Notes: generated by a model not told the origin, from the sequence alone. Positions 45,427-56,474 are shown, counted from the stretch's first letter. The stretch: 64,000 bases of DNA from an uncultured Erythrobacter sp. (GCA_947501005.1 CANMTU010000001.1:1202501-1266500), one strand, 5' to 3'. Made by a program: numbers and translations.

Positions 45427-46190
45427 AACTCGTCATGCTCGGGTCCGGCACCTCGACCGGGGTGCCGCGGGTGGGCGAGGACTGGGGGGTGTGCGATCCG
45501 GCGGAACCGCGCAATCGCCGCACCCGCGTCTCAATCGTGATCGAAAGCCATGCCGGGCAACGCATCCTCGTCGATACGTCACCCGATCTGCGCCAGCAAT
45601 TGCTCGCCAACCGGATCGACAAGGTCGATGCCGTTTTCTGGACGCACGACCACGCCGATCACTGCCACGGGATCGATGATCTGCGCGTCATGCGCTACGA
45701 TCGCAGCAATCCGTTGCCCGGCTATGCCACCAAAGTGACGGGCGAACGCTTGCGGCGGCGGTTCGACTACATTTTCGCCGGGCAGTTCGGCTATCCCACC
45801 CTCGTCGAATTACGCGACGTGGCAAGTGCGCGAATGGTTGCGGGCTATGGCTTCGACTGGGTGGAAATGCCCCACGGCCCGATCAAAAGCACCGGGTTTC
45901 GCTTCGAAGCCGATGGCAAATCTATCGTCTATGCGACTGATTTCAGTGCAATAACCGCCGAAATGGTGCGGTGTTTCGAAGGTGCGGACCTGCTGGTGAG
46001 CGATTGCCTAAAAAGGCAGGCCCATCCAAGCCACGCGCATCTCGCCATGGCCCTGGACCTCGCGCGGCGGACCAAAGCCAGGCGCACGGTTTTGACGCAT
46101 CTCGACAAGACGATGGATTACGCGACGCTTAAGGCCGAGTTGCCGCAGAACGTGATCGTCGGCTACGATGGTTTGGAACTGGCGGTATGA
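45423..46190 (+). CDS. metallo-beta-lactamase-fold hydrolase, PhnP-like
   Basis: 255 residues from GTG 45423 (GTGA overlap with tatD). The metal motif FWTHDHADHCHGIDD (HxHxDH) and a later His in VLTHLDK mark the MBL fold. The opening MLGSGTSTGVPRVG and a cysteine after it (GVCDPAEP) match the PhnP/phosphoribosyl cyclic-phosphate phosphodiesterase-like group. The tatD-MBL pair is common and suggests a nucleic-acid or nucleotide phosphodiesterase. No phn genes are nearby, so a C-P lyase role is unlikely. Confidence 0.88.
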   Translation: MKLVMLGSGTSTGVPRVGEDWGVCDPAEPRNRRTRVSIVIESHAGQRILVDTSPDLRQQLLANRIDKVDAVFWTHDHADHCHGIDDLRVMRYDRSNPLPGYATKVTGERLRRRFDYIFAGQFGYPTLVELRDVASARMVAGYGFDWVEMPHGPIKSTGFRFEADGKSIVYATDFSAITAEMVRCFEGADLLVSDCLKRQAHPSHAHLAMALDLARRTKARRTVLTHLDKTMDYATLKAELPQNVIVGYDGLELAV

Positions 46191-46363
46191 GCGGCGGCGG
46201 CATCGCCTGGGCCGCGCTGATGGCAGCCTTGGTTCTCGTCTATGTTCGCAGCGTGAACAGTTCGGGATTGTCTACAAAGCGCATGGCGTTGATCGCCTTG
46301 GTCTGGGTGGCGATCATCGGCGTGGGTTATCTTCTTGTAACTGCGCTAACCGGCCTGCGATGA
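46187..46363 (+). CDS. small two-helix membrane protein (58 aa)
   Basis: ATG 46187 overlaps the MBL-protein stop (ATGA), which argues for a real, translationally coupled gene although short. Two hydrophobic segments, about residues 6-20 (IAWAALMAALVLVYV) and 34-53 (ALIALVWVAIIGVGYLLV), are joined by a polar loop with SSGLSTKR. Unknown function; its placement inside the tatD-mazG operon is notable. Confidence 0.7.
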   Translation: MSGGGIAWAALMAALVLVYVRSVNSSGLSTKRMALIALVWVAIIGVGYLLVTALTGLR

Positions 46364-46439
46364 TTGGCAGTTTTAACATAATATCGATTATCGTCGCAGC
46401 GTTTTGAGCAGTCGGATATTTGTCTTGCAAGGACCTGAA

Positions 46440-47207
46440 TTGTCGAGCCTATCCCGCCTCTTGTCGATCATGGCAACCTTGCGCGACCCCGAGGATGGTT
46501 GCAGCTGGGACAAAGCGCAAACCTTTGAAACCATCGCGCCTTATACGATCGAAGAAGCCTACGAAGTCAGCGATGCAATCGCGCGCAAAGACCTTGCCGA
46601 TCTGCGCGACGAGCTTGGCGACCTGTTGCTTCAAGTCGTCTTCCACGCCCGGATTGCCGAGGAAGCCGGCGCGTTCGCGTTCGATGACGTGGCCGCGGCT
46701 ATCAGCGACAAGATGGAACGACGTCACCCGCATATCTTCGGCACGGCGGAAATGGCTGGTGGCATGACCGAAGCGAATTGGGAGGCCCTGAAGGCGGCGG
46801 AGCGTGACACGAAGGGCGCAACCAGTGCCTTGGACGGCGTCGCACTTGCCCTTCCGGCCCTGATGCGGGCTGAAAAACTCCAGAAACGTGCGGCGCGTGC
46901 CGGGTTCGACTGGCCCGATCCGGACGGCCCCGCCGCCAAGGTTGCCGAGGAAATGGAAGAACTGGCAAGTGCCGACGCAGCCATGATCGCCGAGGAAGCG
47001 GGCGACTTCCTCTTCTCCGCCGTCAATCTGGTCCGCGCCTACGGGATCGATGCCGAACAGGGCTTGCGGGCCGCGAACGCGAAGTTCGAACGCCGCTATC
47101 GAGCTATGGAGGCAATGGCGGACGGTGCGTTCGAAACCCTGTCGCTGGAAGCGCAGGAAGCGTTGTGGCAGAAGGTCAAAGCCGCAGAAAAGGCCAGTCT
47201 TTCCTAG
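46440..47207 (+). CDS. mazG: nucleoside triphosphate pyrophosphohydrolase MazG
   Basis: 255 residues from TTG 46440, chosen because AAGGA at 46429-46433 is 6 bases upstream and the protein then begins MSSLSRLLSIMATLRDPEDG, like E. coli MazG; an upstream TTG at 46404 is less likely. It hydrolyses NTPs and dNTPs to monophosphates, removing damaged nucleotides. Two MazG domains: EEAYEVSDAI and DELGDLLLQVVF in the first, EEMEELASAD and EEAGDFLFSAVN in the second, supplying the Mg-binding EExxE/ExxD residues. Confidence 0.94.
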   Translation: MSSLSRLLSIMATLRDPEDGCSWDKAQTFETIAPYTIEEAYEVSDAIARKDLADLRDELGDLLLQVVFHARIAEEAGAFAFDDVAAAISDKMERRHPHIFGTAEMAGGMTEANWEALKAAERDTKGATSALDGVALALPALMRAEKLQKRAARAGFDWPDPDGPAAKVAEEMEELASADAAMIAEEAGDFLFSAVNLVRAYGIDAEQGLRAANAKFERRYRAMEAMADGAFETLSLEAQEALWQKVKAAEKASLS

Positions 47208-47250
47208 CCTGACTAGCCGTTCCGATACCACCGTTCGCAATCTCACCGCG

Positions 47251-48549
47251 TCAGCTGTCGAGCGCGAAGAACCTGCCATAGTCGCGCGGGGTCATGCGGA
47301 CTTCCAGCAGGATTGACGGCTTGCCCGCCCCTGTCTGTTCGTGCCGCTCATCCAGCACTTCGCCATGCGCATGCAGCCAGGCGATCCGCTGCCCGTCGCC
47401 CGCCGACAGGCGGATCTGGTGAATTTCCGCCTCCTGCGTCAGTTCGGCGCCGAGCCGTTCGATCAGGCGATCGACCCCCTCCCCCGTCTGCGCGGAAACG
47501 AGGACGACGTCCTCCGTCGCCAGATTGCGAAGCTCGGTAAGGTCGTCCTCGTCCAAGAGGTCGATCTTGTTCCACACTTCGAGAATGGGGATCTTCTCGC
47601 CCCCTTCGCTTTCGGCGATACCGAGATCGGAAAGGACTTGCAGGACCTCGTTCTTCTGCGGGCCGGCCGCGGGGCTGGCCATGTCGCGCACATGGACGAT
47701 CACGTCGGCCGCCGTGACCTCTTCCAGGGTCGCACGGAATGCCGCGATCAGCTGCGTCGGAAGGTCGGAGATGAAGCCGACCGTGTCGGACAGGATCGCC
47801 TTTTCGACGCCCGGCAGGCGCACCGCACGCATGGTCGGATCGAGCGTGGCGAACAGCAGGTCCTCGGCCATGACGTCTTCACCGGTGATGCGGTTGAACA
47901 GCGTCGACTTGCCCGCATTGGTATAGCCGACCAGCGCGATCACCGGCCAGGGCGCCCTGCCCCGCCGTTCGCGATGCAGCCCGCGCGTCTTGCGAACCTG
48001 TTCGAGTTCGCGGCGCAGGCGGCCCATCCGCTGCCGGATCATCCGCCGGTCGGCCTCGATCTGGGTCTCGCCCGGCCCGCCCAGGAAGCCGAACCCGCCA
48101 CGCTGGCGTTCGAGGTGGGTCCAGCTGCGCACGAGCCGGCTCTGCTGGTAATCGAGATGCGCCAGTTCGACCTGCAGGCGCCCTTCCGCGGTGGCCGCGC
48201 GTTCCCCGAAGATCTCGAGGATCAGGCCGGTGCGGTCGATCACCTTGCGTTGCAATTTGTCTTCGAGATTGCGTTGCTGGATCGGGCTCAGCGAACCATC
48301 GACTACGACCAGTTCGGCGCCCTCCTGTTCGCAGGTGATGCGGATATTATCGACCTGGCCGGGGCCGAACAGCAGGTTGGGACGCACCTGACGCACTGGC
48401 AGGACCGTTCCTGCCGCGATGTCGATGCCGATCGCGAGCGCGAGGCCACGCGCCTCGTCCAACCGGCTTTCGGCGTCGAGTTCGTAGCTCTGTCCGCGAA
48501 TATCGGGACATATCACGACGGCCCGCGCCCCGCGCGTAACCTCGCCCAT
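47251..48549 (-). CDS. hflX: GTPase HflX
   Basis: 432 residues. A ribosome-associated GTPase that splits stalled ribosomes in stress. The N-terminal HflX domain (VRPNLLFGPGQVDNI, GLILEIFGERAATAEGRLQVELA) is followed by a Gly-rich linker (RGGFGFLGGPGETQIE), G1 GYTNAGKSTLFN, G3 DTVGFISDLP and G4 NKID. ATG 48549 has no clear Shine-Dalgarno sequence; the frame is open a few codons upstream to near the hfq stop, so translation may be coupled to hfq. The hfq-hflX order is conserved in many proteobacteria. Confidence 0.95.
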   Translation of the reverse strand: MGEVTRGARAVVICPDIRGQSYELDAESRLDEARGLALAIGIDIAAGTVLPVRQVRPNLLFGPGQVDNIRITCEQEGAELVVVDGSLSPIQQRNLEDKLQRKVIDRTGLILEIFGERAATAEGRLQVELAHLDYQQSRLVRSWTHLERQRGGFGFLGGPGETQIEADRRMIRQRMGRLRRELEQVRKTRGLHRERRGRAPWPVIALVGYTNAGKSTLFNRITGEDVMAEDLLFATLDPTMRAVRLPGVEKAILSDTVGFISDLPTQLIAAFRATLEEVTAADVIVHVRDMASPAAGPQKNEVLQVLSDLGIAESEGGEKIPILEVWNKIDLLDEDDLTELRNLATEDVVLVSAQTGEGVDRLIERLGAELTQEAEIHQIRLSAGDGQRIAWLHAHGEVLDERHEQTGAGKPSILLEVRMTPRDYGRFFALDS

Positions 48550-48566
48550 CAGGTCATCGTCGAAGC

Positions 48567-49121
48567 TCAGCGGTCGTCCTCGTCATCCATGTCTTCGGTA
48601 AGATCCACCGCTTCGGCGGGCTGGATCGTCGAGACTGCGTGCTTGTAGGCCAGTTGCACATAACCATCGCGTTCGAGCAGCATGCAGAACAGGTCGTAAG
48701 CCGCGATCTGACCCTGCAGCATCACGCCGTTGACGAGGAACATCGTTACCTGCGTCTCGCTTTCGCTGACCCGGCTGAGGAACACGTCCTGCAGCAGGCG
48801 CTGTTTCGCGCCCGAACCCTGGCTGCCGAACTGGCCCGCGTCGATCGGTTGGCCCGGCATGATCGTGCTGACGGCATGCTTATAAACGAGTTGCGATTGG
48901 CCGTCGCGCCGCAGCAGGATCGAGAAATTGTCGAACCACGTGACGATGCCCTGCAGCTTGACGCCTTTGACCAAAAACACGGTCACCGGCGTCTTGCTTT
49001 TGCGCAGCAGGTTGAGGAAGGCATCCTGCAGGCCGGGGGGCTTGCCTTTCGACTTCGTCGGCTTCTCGGGAACCGGCGGCGCCGGGCGGGGCCTCGCGGT
49101 CAATGTCTTTTCACCAGGCAT
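48567..49121 (-). CDS. hfq: tandem RNA chaperone Hfq: two Sm domains in one chain
   Basis: 184 residues from ATG 49121 with GGAGA upstream. Standard Hfq is 75-100 residues with one Sm fold; this has two. Domain 1 (about 30-91): [34 protein letters not shown]. Domain 2 (about 109-168): [30 protein letters not shown]. Both keep the Lys-His of the proximal U-binding pore. Domain 2 has Met where E. coli has Lys31 and has lost the basic rim (SESET instead of RRER). A basic, Pro-rich N-terminus and an acidic tail ([12 protein letters not shown]) flank them. Three chains could form a pseudo-hexamer. Confidence 0.93.
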   Translation of the reverse strand: MPGEKTLTARPRPAPPVPEKPTKSKGKPPGLQDAFLNLLRKSKTPVTVFLVKGVKLQGIVTWFDNFSILLRRDGQSQLVYKHAVSTIMPGQPIDAGQFGSQGSGAKQRLLQDVFLSRVSESETQVTMFLVNGVMLQGQIAAYDLFCMLLERDGYVQLAYKHAVSTIQPAEAVDLTEDMDDEDDR

Positions 49122-49139
49122 GCGCCGTCTCCGTTCTTG

Positions 49140-49155
49140 GCGGCCGTTCGGCCGC
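49140..49155 (-). promoter_or_regulatory. perfect hairpin in the hfq leader
   Basis: GCGGCC-GTTC-GGCCGC forms a 6-bp all-GC stem with a tetraloop, 18 bases before the hfq start on its strand and just upstream of the Shine-Dalgarno sequence. Hfq represses its own mRNA through leader sites in E. coli, so a role in autoregulation is conceivable. Confidence 0.4.
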
Positions 49156-49272
49156 GATCTGGGCGCAACCACCGCGCCCGGGTTTGCAAATTCGTCCCCG
49201 TCTGAACAAACTCGCAAACGTCAATAAGTTTCGCGCCAGGCGCGGGATTCGCAACCGAAATGGCGGCGCGCG

Positions 49273-50643
49273 TTACTTGTCCTTCCGGTCGGCCATGCCC
49301 AGGAGCTTGAGCTTGCGATGGAGCGCGGAGCGTTCCATGCCGATAAAACTGGCGGTTTTCGAAATGTTTCCGGAGAATCGCCGGATCTGGATCGAGAGAT
49401 ATTCACGTTCGAAGCTTTCTCGCGCCTCGCGCAAGGGGGCGCCCATCAGGGCGGTGATGCCGGCCGCTTCGCCCGAACCGCCGGAGATTTCCTGCGGCAG
49501 CATGTCCGCCTCGATCCGCTCCATCCGTTCGCGTGGGGTCAGGATGACCGTGCGTTCGACCACGTTGCGCAGCTGGCGTACATTGCCGGGCCAGTCGTAG
49601 GCCTGCAAAGCGGCCATCGCCTCCTCGCTGATGTCCGGCGCGGTGACGCCCTGTTCCGAGGCATAGCGGGCGAAAAAATGCCGTGCGAGGGCGGGAATAT
49701 CGTCGCGCCGCTCGGTCAGAGAGGGCACTTCCACCGGGACGACGTTCAGGCGGTAGAACAGGTCCTCGCGGAAACGCTTCTCCGCCATCTCGTTGTCGAG
49801 ATCGCGCGCCGTGCTCGACACGACGCGCACGTCGACCGCGATCTGGCGCGACCCGCCGACCCGCACGAAGCTCTGCTCGGTCAGCACCCGCAGGATGCGG
49901 GCCTGGGTGGAGAGCGGCATATCGGCGATCTCGTCGAGGAACAGGGTGCCCCCATCCCCCGTCTCGAGCAATCCGCGGCGCACGAGCTTGCCGTTGTGCT
50001 CCTCCCCGAACAATTCTTCCTCGAACCGTTCCGGCGTGATCCGCGCCGAATTCACGACGACGAAGGGTTTGTCGGCCCGGGGCGACCAGCTGTGCAGCAG
50101 CCGCGCGGCGATTTCCTTGCCCGCCCCCGCCGGCCCGCTGATAAGTACGCGGCTGCCGGTCCCGGCGACGCGTTTCAAGGTGGCCCGCACCGCGTTGATC
50201 GCCGCCGAGTTACCAGTGAATTCGCCCGCCTCGCCGAACCCTTCGCGCAACCGCGTGTTCTCGCGGCGGAGGCGTTCCGTCTCGGTCGCTCGCTCGACGA
50301 GATGCAGCAGCCGTTCGGTCTCGAATGGCTTTTCGATAAAATCTACCGCCCCCCGGCTGACCGCGGAAACGGCGGTGTCGATATTGCCGTGGCCGGAAAA
50401 GATGATCACCGGCAGATCGGGCTCGCGCGCCTTGATCGCATCGAGCACTTCCAGCCCGTCCATCTGGCTGCCATGCAGCCATACGTCGAGCAGGACCAGG
50501 CTGGGCCGCTTTTCATCAACCGCAGCCAGCGCCGAAGTGCTGTCGCCCGCGCTGCGGCAGACATAGCCTTCGTCGCTCAAAACACCTGAAACCAGATCAC
50601 GGATGTCGCGTTCGTCGTCGACTACGAGGATATCGAGAGCCAT
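49273..50643 (-). CDS. ntrX: nitrogen/redox response regulator NtrX
   Basis: 456 residues. Receiver domain with phospho-Asp in VLLDVWL (about residue 53) and Lys in FIEKPFE; AAA+ domain with Walker A SGPAGAGKE and Walker B GGTLFLDEIADMP; C-terminal HTH (NISKTASFIGMERSALHRKLK). The sigma-54 contact loop GAFTGA is absent (FGEEHNGKLVRRGLLE in its place), as in many alphaproteobacterial NtrX proteins, so it may act with sigma-70 rather than sigma-54. It begins 3 bases after its kinase gene ntrY ends. Confidence 0.94.
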   Translation of the reverse strand: MALDILVVDDERDIRDLVSGVLSDEGYVCRSAGDSTSALAAVDEKRPSLVLLDVWLHGSQMDGLEVLDAIKAREPDLPVIIFSGHGNIDTAVSAVSRGAVDFIEKPFETERLLHLVERATETERLRRENTRLREGFGEAGEFTGNSAAINAVRATLKRVAGTGSRVLISGPAGAGKEIAARLLHSWSPRADKPFVVVNSARITPERFEEELFGEEHNGKLVRRGLLETGDGGTLFLDEIADMPLSTQARILRVLTEQSFVRVGGSRQIAVDVRVVSSTARDLDNEMAEKRFREDLFYRLNVVPVEVPSLTERRDDIPALARHFFARYASEQGVTAPDISEEAMAALQAYDWPGNVRQLRNVVERTVILTPRERMERIEADMLPQEISGGSGEAAGITALMGAPLREARESFEREYLSIQIRRFSGNISKTASFIGMERSALHRKLKLLGMADRKDK

Positions 50644-50646
50644 GCT

Positions 50647-52896
50647 TTACGTTTCCTGTGCGTGTTCGTCGGATGGGTCGTGAGCCGTGCGGGTGCCGGA
50701 ATCGTGATCGACGGGATCGCGGGCGAAGCGCAGGGTTACCCGCGTGCCGCCGGTCCCGACGCTGGCGAAGTTCATCTCGCCCCCATGCTCTTCCACGATC
50801 TTGTTCACGATAGCGAGGCCAAGGCCGGTCCCCTTCTCGCGCGTGGTGACATACGGTTCAAGCAGGCGTTCGCGGTCCTGCGGCAAGCCGATGCCGTTAT
50901 CTTCCACGATGACGTGTATCTCCCGGCCCCTGACCGCGACCAGGATCGATATCGCGCCCCGATAATCGGGATCCCCGCGCCCCGTCCGCGTCTCGATCGC
51001 TTCGGCGGCATTCTTGAGGACGTTGGTGAGCGCCTGGCCGATCTGATGCCGGTCGGCTTCCATCATCAGCGGGGGATCGACCTCGCTGTGGAAGCTATAC
51101 TTGATTTCCGGATTGGCGACCTCCTGCAGGAACAGGGCCTGACGTACCAGGTCGAGGGCATCTTCGGGTCGGAACACAGGCTTGGGCAAGCGGGCGAAGC
51201 TTGAAAATTCGTCCACCATCTTACGCAGATCCCCGACCTGGCGGATGATCGTGTTGGTCAGGTCATCGAACAATTCGCCGTCGACCGCGATCTGCTTGCG
51301 GTAGCGGCGCTTGAGCCGTTCGGTCGCGAGCTGGATCGGCGTGAGCGGGTTCTTGATTTCGTGCGCGATCCGGCGTGCCACGTCCGACCAGGCCGCCTGC
51401 CGCTGGTCGAGCAATTGGCGGGTGATGTCCTCGAAGGTGATGACATAGCCTTCGATATCGGCCCCGATCCGCACCGCCAGGGTCAACAGATCGCCGCCGC
51501 GCGAATGGCTCACGACCCCGCGATCCAGCCCCGACTGGACCAGCGCGGAAATCTGCGGCGCCATCGCGTCGAGTGTGGCGGGCCGGCTCTCGGCGGAAGA
51601 CCCGTCGGTCAGCAAGGCCTGCGCGGAACCGTTCATCAGCAGCACGCGCCGGGTCCGGTCGATCGAGATCACTCCGGCGCTGACCGATTCCAGCACCGCC
51701 TCGATGAAGCCGCGGCGCTCTTCCAGCTCGGTATTGGCGGATAGCAACGCGTCGGTCTGCTTTTCGAGCTGGGCGGTCATCCGATTGAAGGCGCGGTTGA
51801 GCATGCCGATCTCGTCGGCTCCTGTGCGCCCTTCGATCCGCATGGCGAAATTGCCCTGCCCCACCTTGCGCGCGGCCAGCACGAGATCCGTCAGGGGTTC
51901 GACCTGCCGGTCCGCGAAACGCAGCGCGAACCAGACCGCCAGCCCGACCAGCGCGAGGCTCACGAAGAACAAGGCGAGGTTGAACCGCAATTGCAGCGCC
52001 CGTGCCCGCCTGGTCAGATCGTCATAAGCGGTGGAGATGTTGCGCGCGCTCTGCCAGCTGCGGAAGCCCCGCGCCTCGGCATTGCGGGCCGTGTAGAGGT
52101 AGATTCCTGCCGTGCGGTCGATCGGGGCGACCGCTTCGATGCGTTCGGCGCTGCCCCGGACCATGACCGGTTCGCCAGAGCGCAGGCTGTTGAGCGATTC
52201 CTCGGCGAAGGCGACGGGGTTGCTGTCCTGCTCGATGCCGTAGACGACCGCGGTGCGCACGCTTCCATCGGGCAGTGCCTGCAGGATCGCGCTTTCGATC
52301 ACGTCCCGCGGTTCGGCCTGATACTCGTAGACGAGCATGAAGTTCGGATCGGCGATCGAGACCTGCTGCAGGATCGCCCGCATATCCATCGCCATCGAGA
52401 TGGTCTCGTTCGCAAGATCGGCCTGATTGTCCTGGTAGTAGTTTTCGGCGAGCTCGTTCGCATTCTCCATCAGCCCGCGCGAATTGTCGGAGAACCAGAA
52501 ATCTACGCCCGACTGGAACAGCCACGCCGCGAAAGCCGACACGAGGAGCGTCGGAAGGGCGGCGATGATCGAGAAGAAGAACACGAGGCGCACATGCAGG
52601 CGCGCCGTGCTGCCTGCGGCCCGCCGCAGGGCGAGGCGCCTCCCGGCGAGGATCAGCAGGGCCATGGCCGGGATCAGCGTGCCGATCAGCAATCCGGCGA
52701 CCTGCTGGTTGGGCAGCAACCGGCCGTCCGACGGCGCAGTCTCGAACGCGGCCCAAGTGCTGGCGACCATGGTCAGGAACGCCGCGACCGCCGCGACTTC
52801 GATGAAGGTGAACAGATTGGCCCGCCGCGCCGCCACGACGGTCTTGCGCCACCAGTTCGGCGTCCGGCGAACCGGTTGGTGGGCGTAGCTGGCCAT
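50647..52896 (-). CDS. ntrY: sensor histidine kinase NtrY
   Basis: 749 residues. Four predicted membrane segments (about residues 27-49, 65-85, 103-125 and 306-328) enclose a periplasmic sensor region; then HAMP (RFADRQVEPLTDLVLAARKV), PAS (about 400-490), and the kinase with H-box [22 protein letters not shown]-box NVLKNAAEAIE and G-boxes VEDNGIGLP and GTGLGLAIV. It phosphorylates NtrX in response to nitrogen or oxygen/redox status. It lies 61 bases after ntrC on the same strand. Confidence 0.95.
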   Translation of the reverse strand: MASYAHQPVRRTPNWWRKTVVAARRANLFTFIEVAAVAAFLTMVASTWAAFETAPSDGRLLPNQQVAGLLIGTLIPAMALLILAGRRLALRRAAGSTARLHVRLVFFFSIIAALPTLLVSAFAAWLFQSGVDFWFSDNSRGLMENANELAENYYQDNQADLANETISMAMDMRAILQQVSIADPNFMLVYEYQAEPRDVIESAILQALPDGSVRTAVVYGIEQDSNPVAFAEESLNSLRSGEPVMVRGSAERIEAVAPIDRTAGIYLYTARNAEARGFRSWQSARNISTAYDDLTRRARALQLRFNLALFFVSLALVGLAVWFALRFADRQVEPLTDLVLAARKVGQGNFAMRIEGRTGADEIGMLNRAFNRMTAQLEKQTDALLSANTELEERRGFIEAVLESVSAGVISIDRTRRVLLMNGSAQALLTDGSSAESRPATLDAMAPQISALVQSGLDRGVVSHSRGGDLLTLAVRIGADIEGYVITFEDITRQLLDQRQAAWSDVARRIAHEIKNPLTPIQLATERLKRRYRKQIAVDGELFDDLTNTIIRQVGDLRKMVDEFSSFARLPKPVFRPEDALDLVRQALFLQEVANPEIKYSFHSEVDPPLMMEADRHQIGQALTNVLKNAAEAIETRTGRGDPDYRGAISILVAVRGREIHVIVEDNGIGLPQDRERLLEPYVTTREKGTGLGLAIVNKIVEEHGGEMNFASVGTGGTRVTLRFARDPVDHDSGTRTAHDPSDEHAQET

Positions 52897-52957
52897 CGTG
52901 GCGGACTTACAACGTTAGTGTGACATTCGTGCAAGGGAAAAAGCGATCAATCGCGCT

Positions 52958-54372
<1,415 letters not shown>

Positions 54373-54376
<4 letters not shown>

Positions 54377-55455
54377 GCATCGCCTCCGGCAATCGATATC
54401 GGCAGGTTCAGGCGGAACTGGGTCGTGCCGGTGGCATCGTCGCGATGGTGGCCGATCCGGCCGCCCATGTCGCGAACCAGTTTCTGCACGAGCGCGAGGC
54501 CCAACCCCTGCCCGTTCTTCCTGCCGGTGACGAAGGGTTCGAAGATATGCTCGCGCAATTCGGAGGGCACGCCCGGCCCCCGGTCGATCACCGACAATTC
54601 GATCGGCAGGCGAACGGTCCGCCCCAGCCGCATGGCGGAGAAGACCAGCCCGCCGACATAGCGAGTGCGAATGATTATCTCGGCCTCAACCAGCGAATCC
54701 GACGCGTCGCAGGCATTGCTGAGCAAATTGATCAATATCTGTTCGAGCGAGACCCGGTCGACATCGACCGCGGGAAGCGACGGATCGAACTCTTCGACGA
54801 AGCGCACGCCGCCGCCCTGGGCTGCGGCAACGACGCCCAGCGCATTGCGGACGACTTCGTGCAGATTGCAGCTTTCGATCACCGGCGCGGACCGGCTGCC
54901 GAGCTGCTGCATCCGGTCGATCAGAGCGGCGATCCGGTCCACCTCCTGCGAGATCATCCGGGCGAGCGGGCGGCTGCGTTCATCGCTCCGCCGTTCGAGC
55001 AGCTGGCTCGCGCCGCGAATGGCGCAGAGCGGGTTCTTGATCTCATGCGCCAGGACCGAGGGCGCGCTGATCGGCACGGGCGCCTCGGCGATGTCCAACG
55101 CGGCCTGGCCGACATCCGACAGCGTCACCACCCGCCAGCCCGGGAATGCCGGCATGGGGGAGGAGGTCAGGTTGACCGCGCGCTCTCCTGCGGCGGTTTC
55201 GATGGCGATGCCGCGCGCGATCAGTCGCGTATCCTGATCCGCGAAGCTTTCCCCGACCCGGCGATCCGGGATGCGGACCGCCTGGCCGAAGGGGCAACCG
55301 ATCAGGCGGGCGGCGCTGCTGCCGAGCATGTCCTCGCTGGCCGGATTAGCCTGCCTAATGACATCGCCGCGATCGAGCAGCAGGACGGCGAACACCATGG
55401 CGCCAAGCTGCGCCTCGGGCGGAGGCGCCGCCGCCGCCGTATCCGCCGCGCTCAC
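54373..55455 (-). CDS. ntrB: nitrogen regulation sensor kinase NtrB
   Basis: 360 residues from GTG 55455, which overlaps the dusB stop (GTGA). A cytosolic kinase without membrane segments. N-terminal PAS ([25 protein letters not shown]), H-box [22 protein letters not shown]-box [13 protein letters not shown], and G-boxes VIDRGPGVP and NGQGLGLAL. It is normally controlled by PII protein. The dusB-ntrB-ntrC order is the usual alphaproteobacterial nifR3-ntrBC operon. Confidence 0.95.
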
Positions 55456-56474
55456 GCAGCCTGCAATGCCAGGAACGGCTCGTAGAACCGGTCGAGCTCG
55501 TCCAGCACGGTTCGCACGTCGTCGATGAAGTTCACGCGGTTCCTGAACTCGGCGGAGCCCGGCAAGCCCTTGGTGTACCAGCCGAGATGCTTGCGCGCGA
55601 TCTTTATCCCGACGTCTTCGCCATACAGTTCGAGCATGTCGCGATAATGGTCTGTAATGACGGAAAATTGCTGGTCGATGCTCGGCGCGGCGAGGGCTTG
55701 CCCGGTGCGCCACCAATGCATCACCTGCGCCAGCACCCAAGGCTTGCCATAGGCACCGCGACCGATCATCAAACCATCCGCACCCGACTGGTCGAGCGCC
55801 TTGGCCGCGTCTTCGAGCGTGCAGATATCGCCATTGACGATGACCGGGATCGATACCGCGTCCTTCACCCGGCGCACGAACGCCCAATCGGCGCTGCCCT
55901 TGTACATCTGGTTGCGGGTGCGGCCGTGGACCGTGATCATCTTCACGCCGAGATCCTCGGCTATGCGGGCCAATTCGGGCGCGTTGAGATCGGCATGATC
56001 CCAGCCCATCCGCATCTTGACCGTGACCGGCACGTCCACCGCTTTAACCGTGGCTTCCATCAACCGGGTGGCCAGCGGCACCTCGCGCATCAGGGCTGAT
56101 CCGGCGAGACCGTTCACCACCTTGCGCACCGGGCAGCCGAAATTGATGTCGATGATGTCCGCCCCGCGATCGGCATTGAGCCGGGCCGCATCGGCCATGC
56201 TTTCCGGATCGCAGCCGACGAGCTGCATCGAGATCGGCTCCTCTATGGGGTCCCACGCGGCCTTCTGCACCGACTGACGGGTTTCCCTTATCGCGGCTTG
56301 GCTGGCGATCATCTCGGTCACGTTGAGGCCCGAACCGAAGCGGCGCACCATCTTGCGGAACGGCAGGTCGGTCACCCCCGTCATCGGCGCGAGGACGACC
56401 GGTGTGTCGATCGTCACCCCGCCGATTGCGATCGGTGCAGGGGCGTAGGGAATGGCGGGGATCGTTGCGGTCAT
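55452..56474 (-). CDS. dusB: tRNA-dihydrouridine synthase DusB (NifR3)
   Basis: About 340 residues from ATG 56474; ATG 56480 is equally possible, and none has a clear Shine-Dalgarno sequence. An FMN enzyme reducing specific uridines of tRNA to dihydrouridine. [21 protein letters not shown] opens the TIM barrel; [20 protein letters not shown] contains the catalytic Cys; VKMRMGWD and [14 protein letters not shown] bind FMN and substrate. First gene of the ntr operon, divergent from ispDF. Confidence 0.94.
   Translation of the reverse strand: MTATIPAIPYAPAPIAIGGVTIDTPVVLAPMTGVTDLPFRKMVRRFGSGLNVTEMIASQAAIRETRQSVQKAAWDPIEEPISMQLVGCDPESMADAARLNADRGADIIDINFGCPVRKVVNGLAGSALMREVPLATRLMEATVKAVDVPVTVKMRMGWDHADLNAPELARIAEDLGVKMITVHGRTRNQMYKGSADWAFVRRVKDAVSIPVIVNGDICTLEDAAKALDQSGADGLMIGRGAYGKPWVLAQVMHWWRTGQALAAPSIDQQFSVITDHYRDMLELYGEDVGIKIARKHLGWYTKGLPGSAEFRNRVNFIDDVRTVLDELDRFYEPFLALQAA

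Noticed and set aside
49141-49220. Possible terminator after ntrX
   Set aside because: The hairpin lies in the hfq leader with no T-run on the minus strand; a leader structure is the simpler reading.
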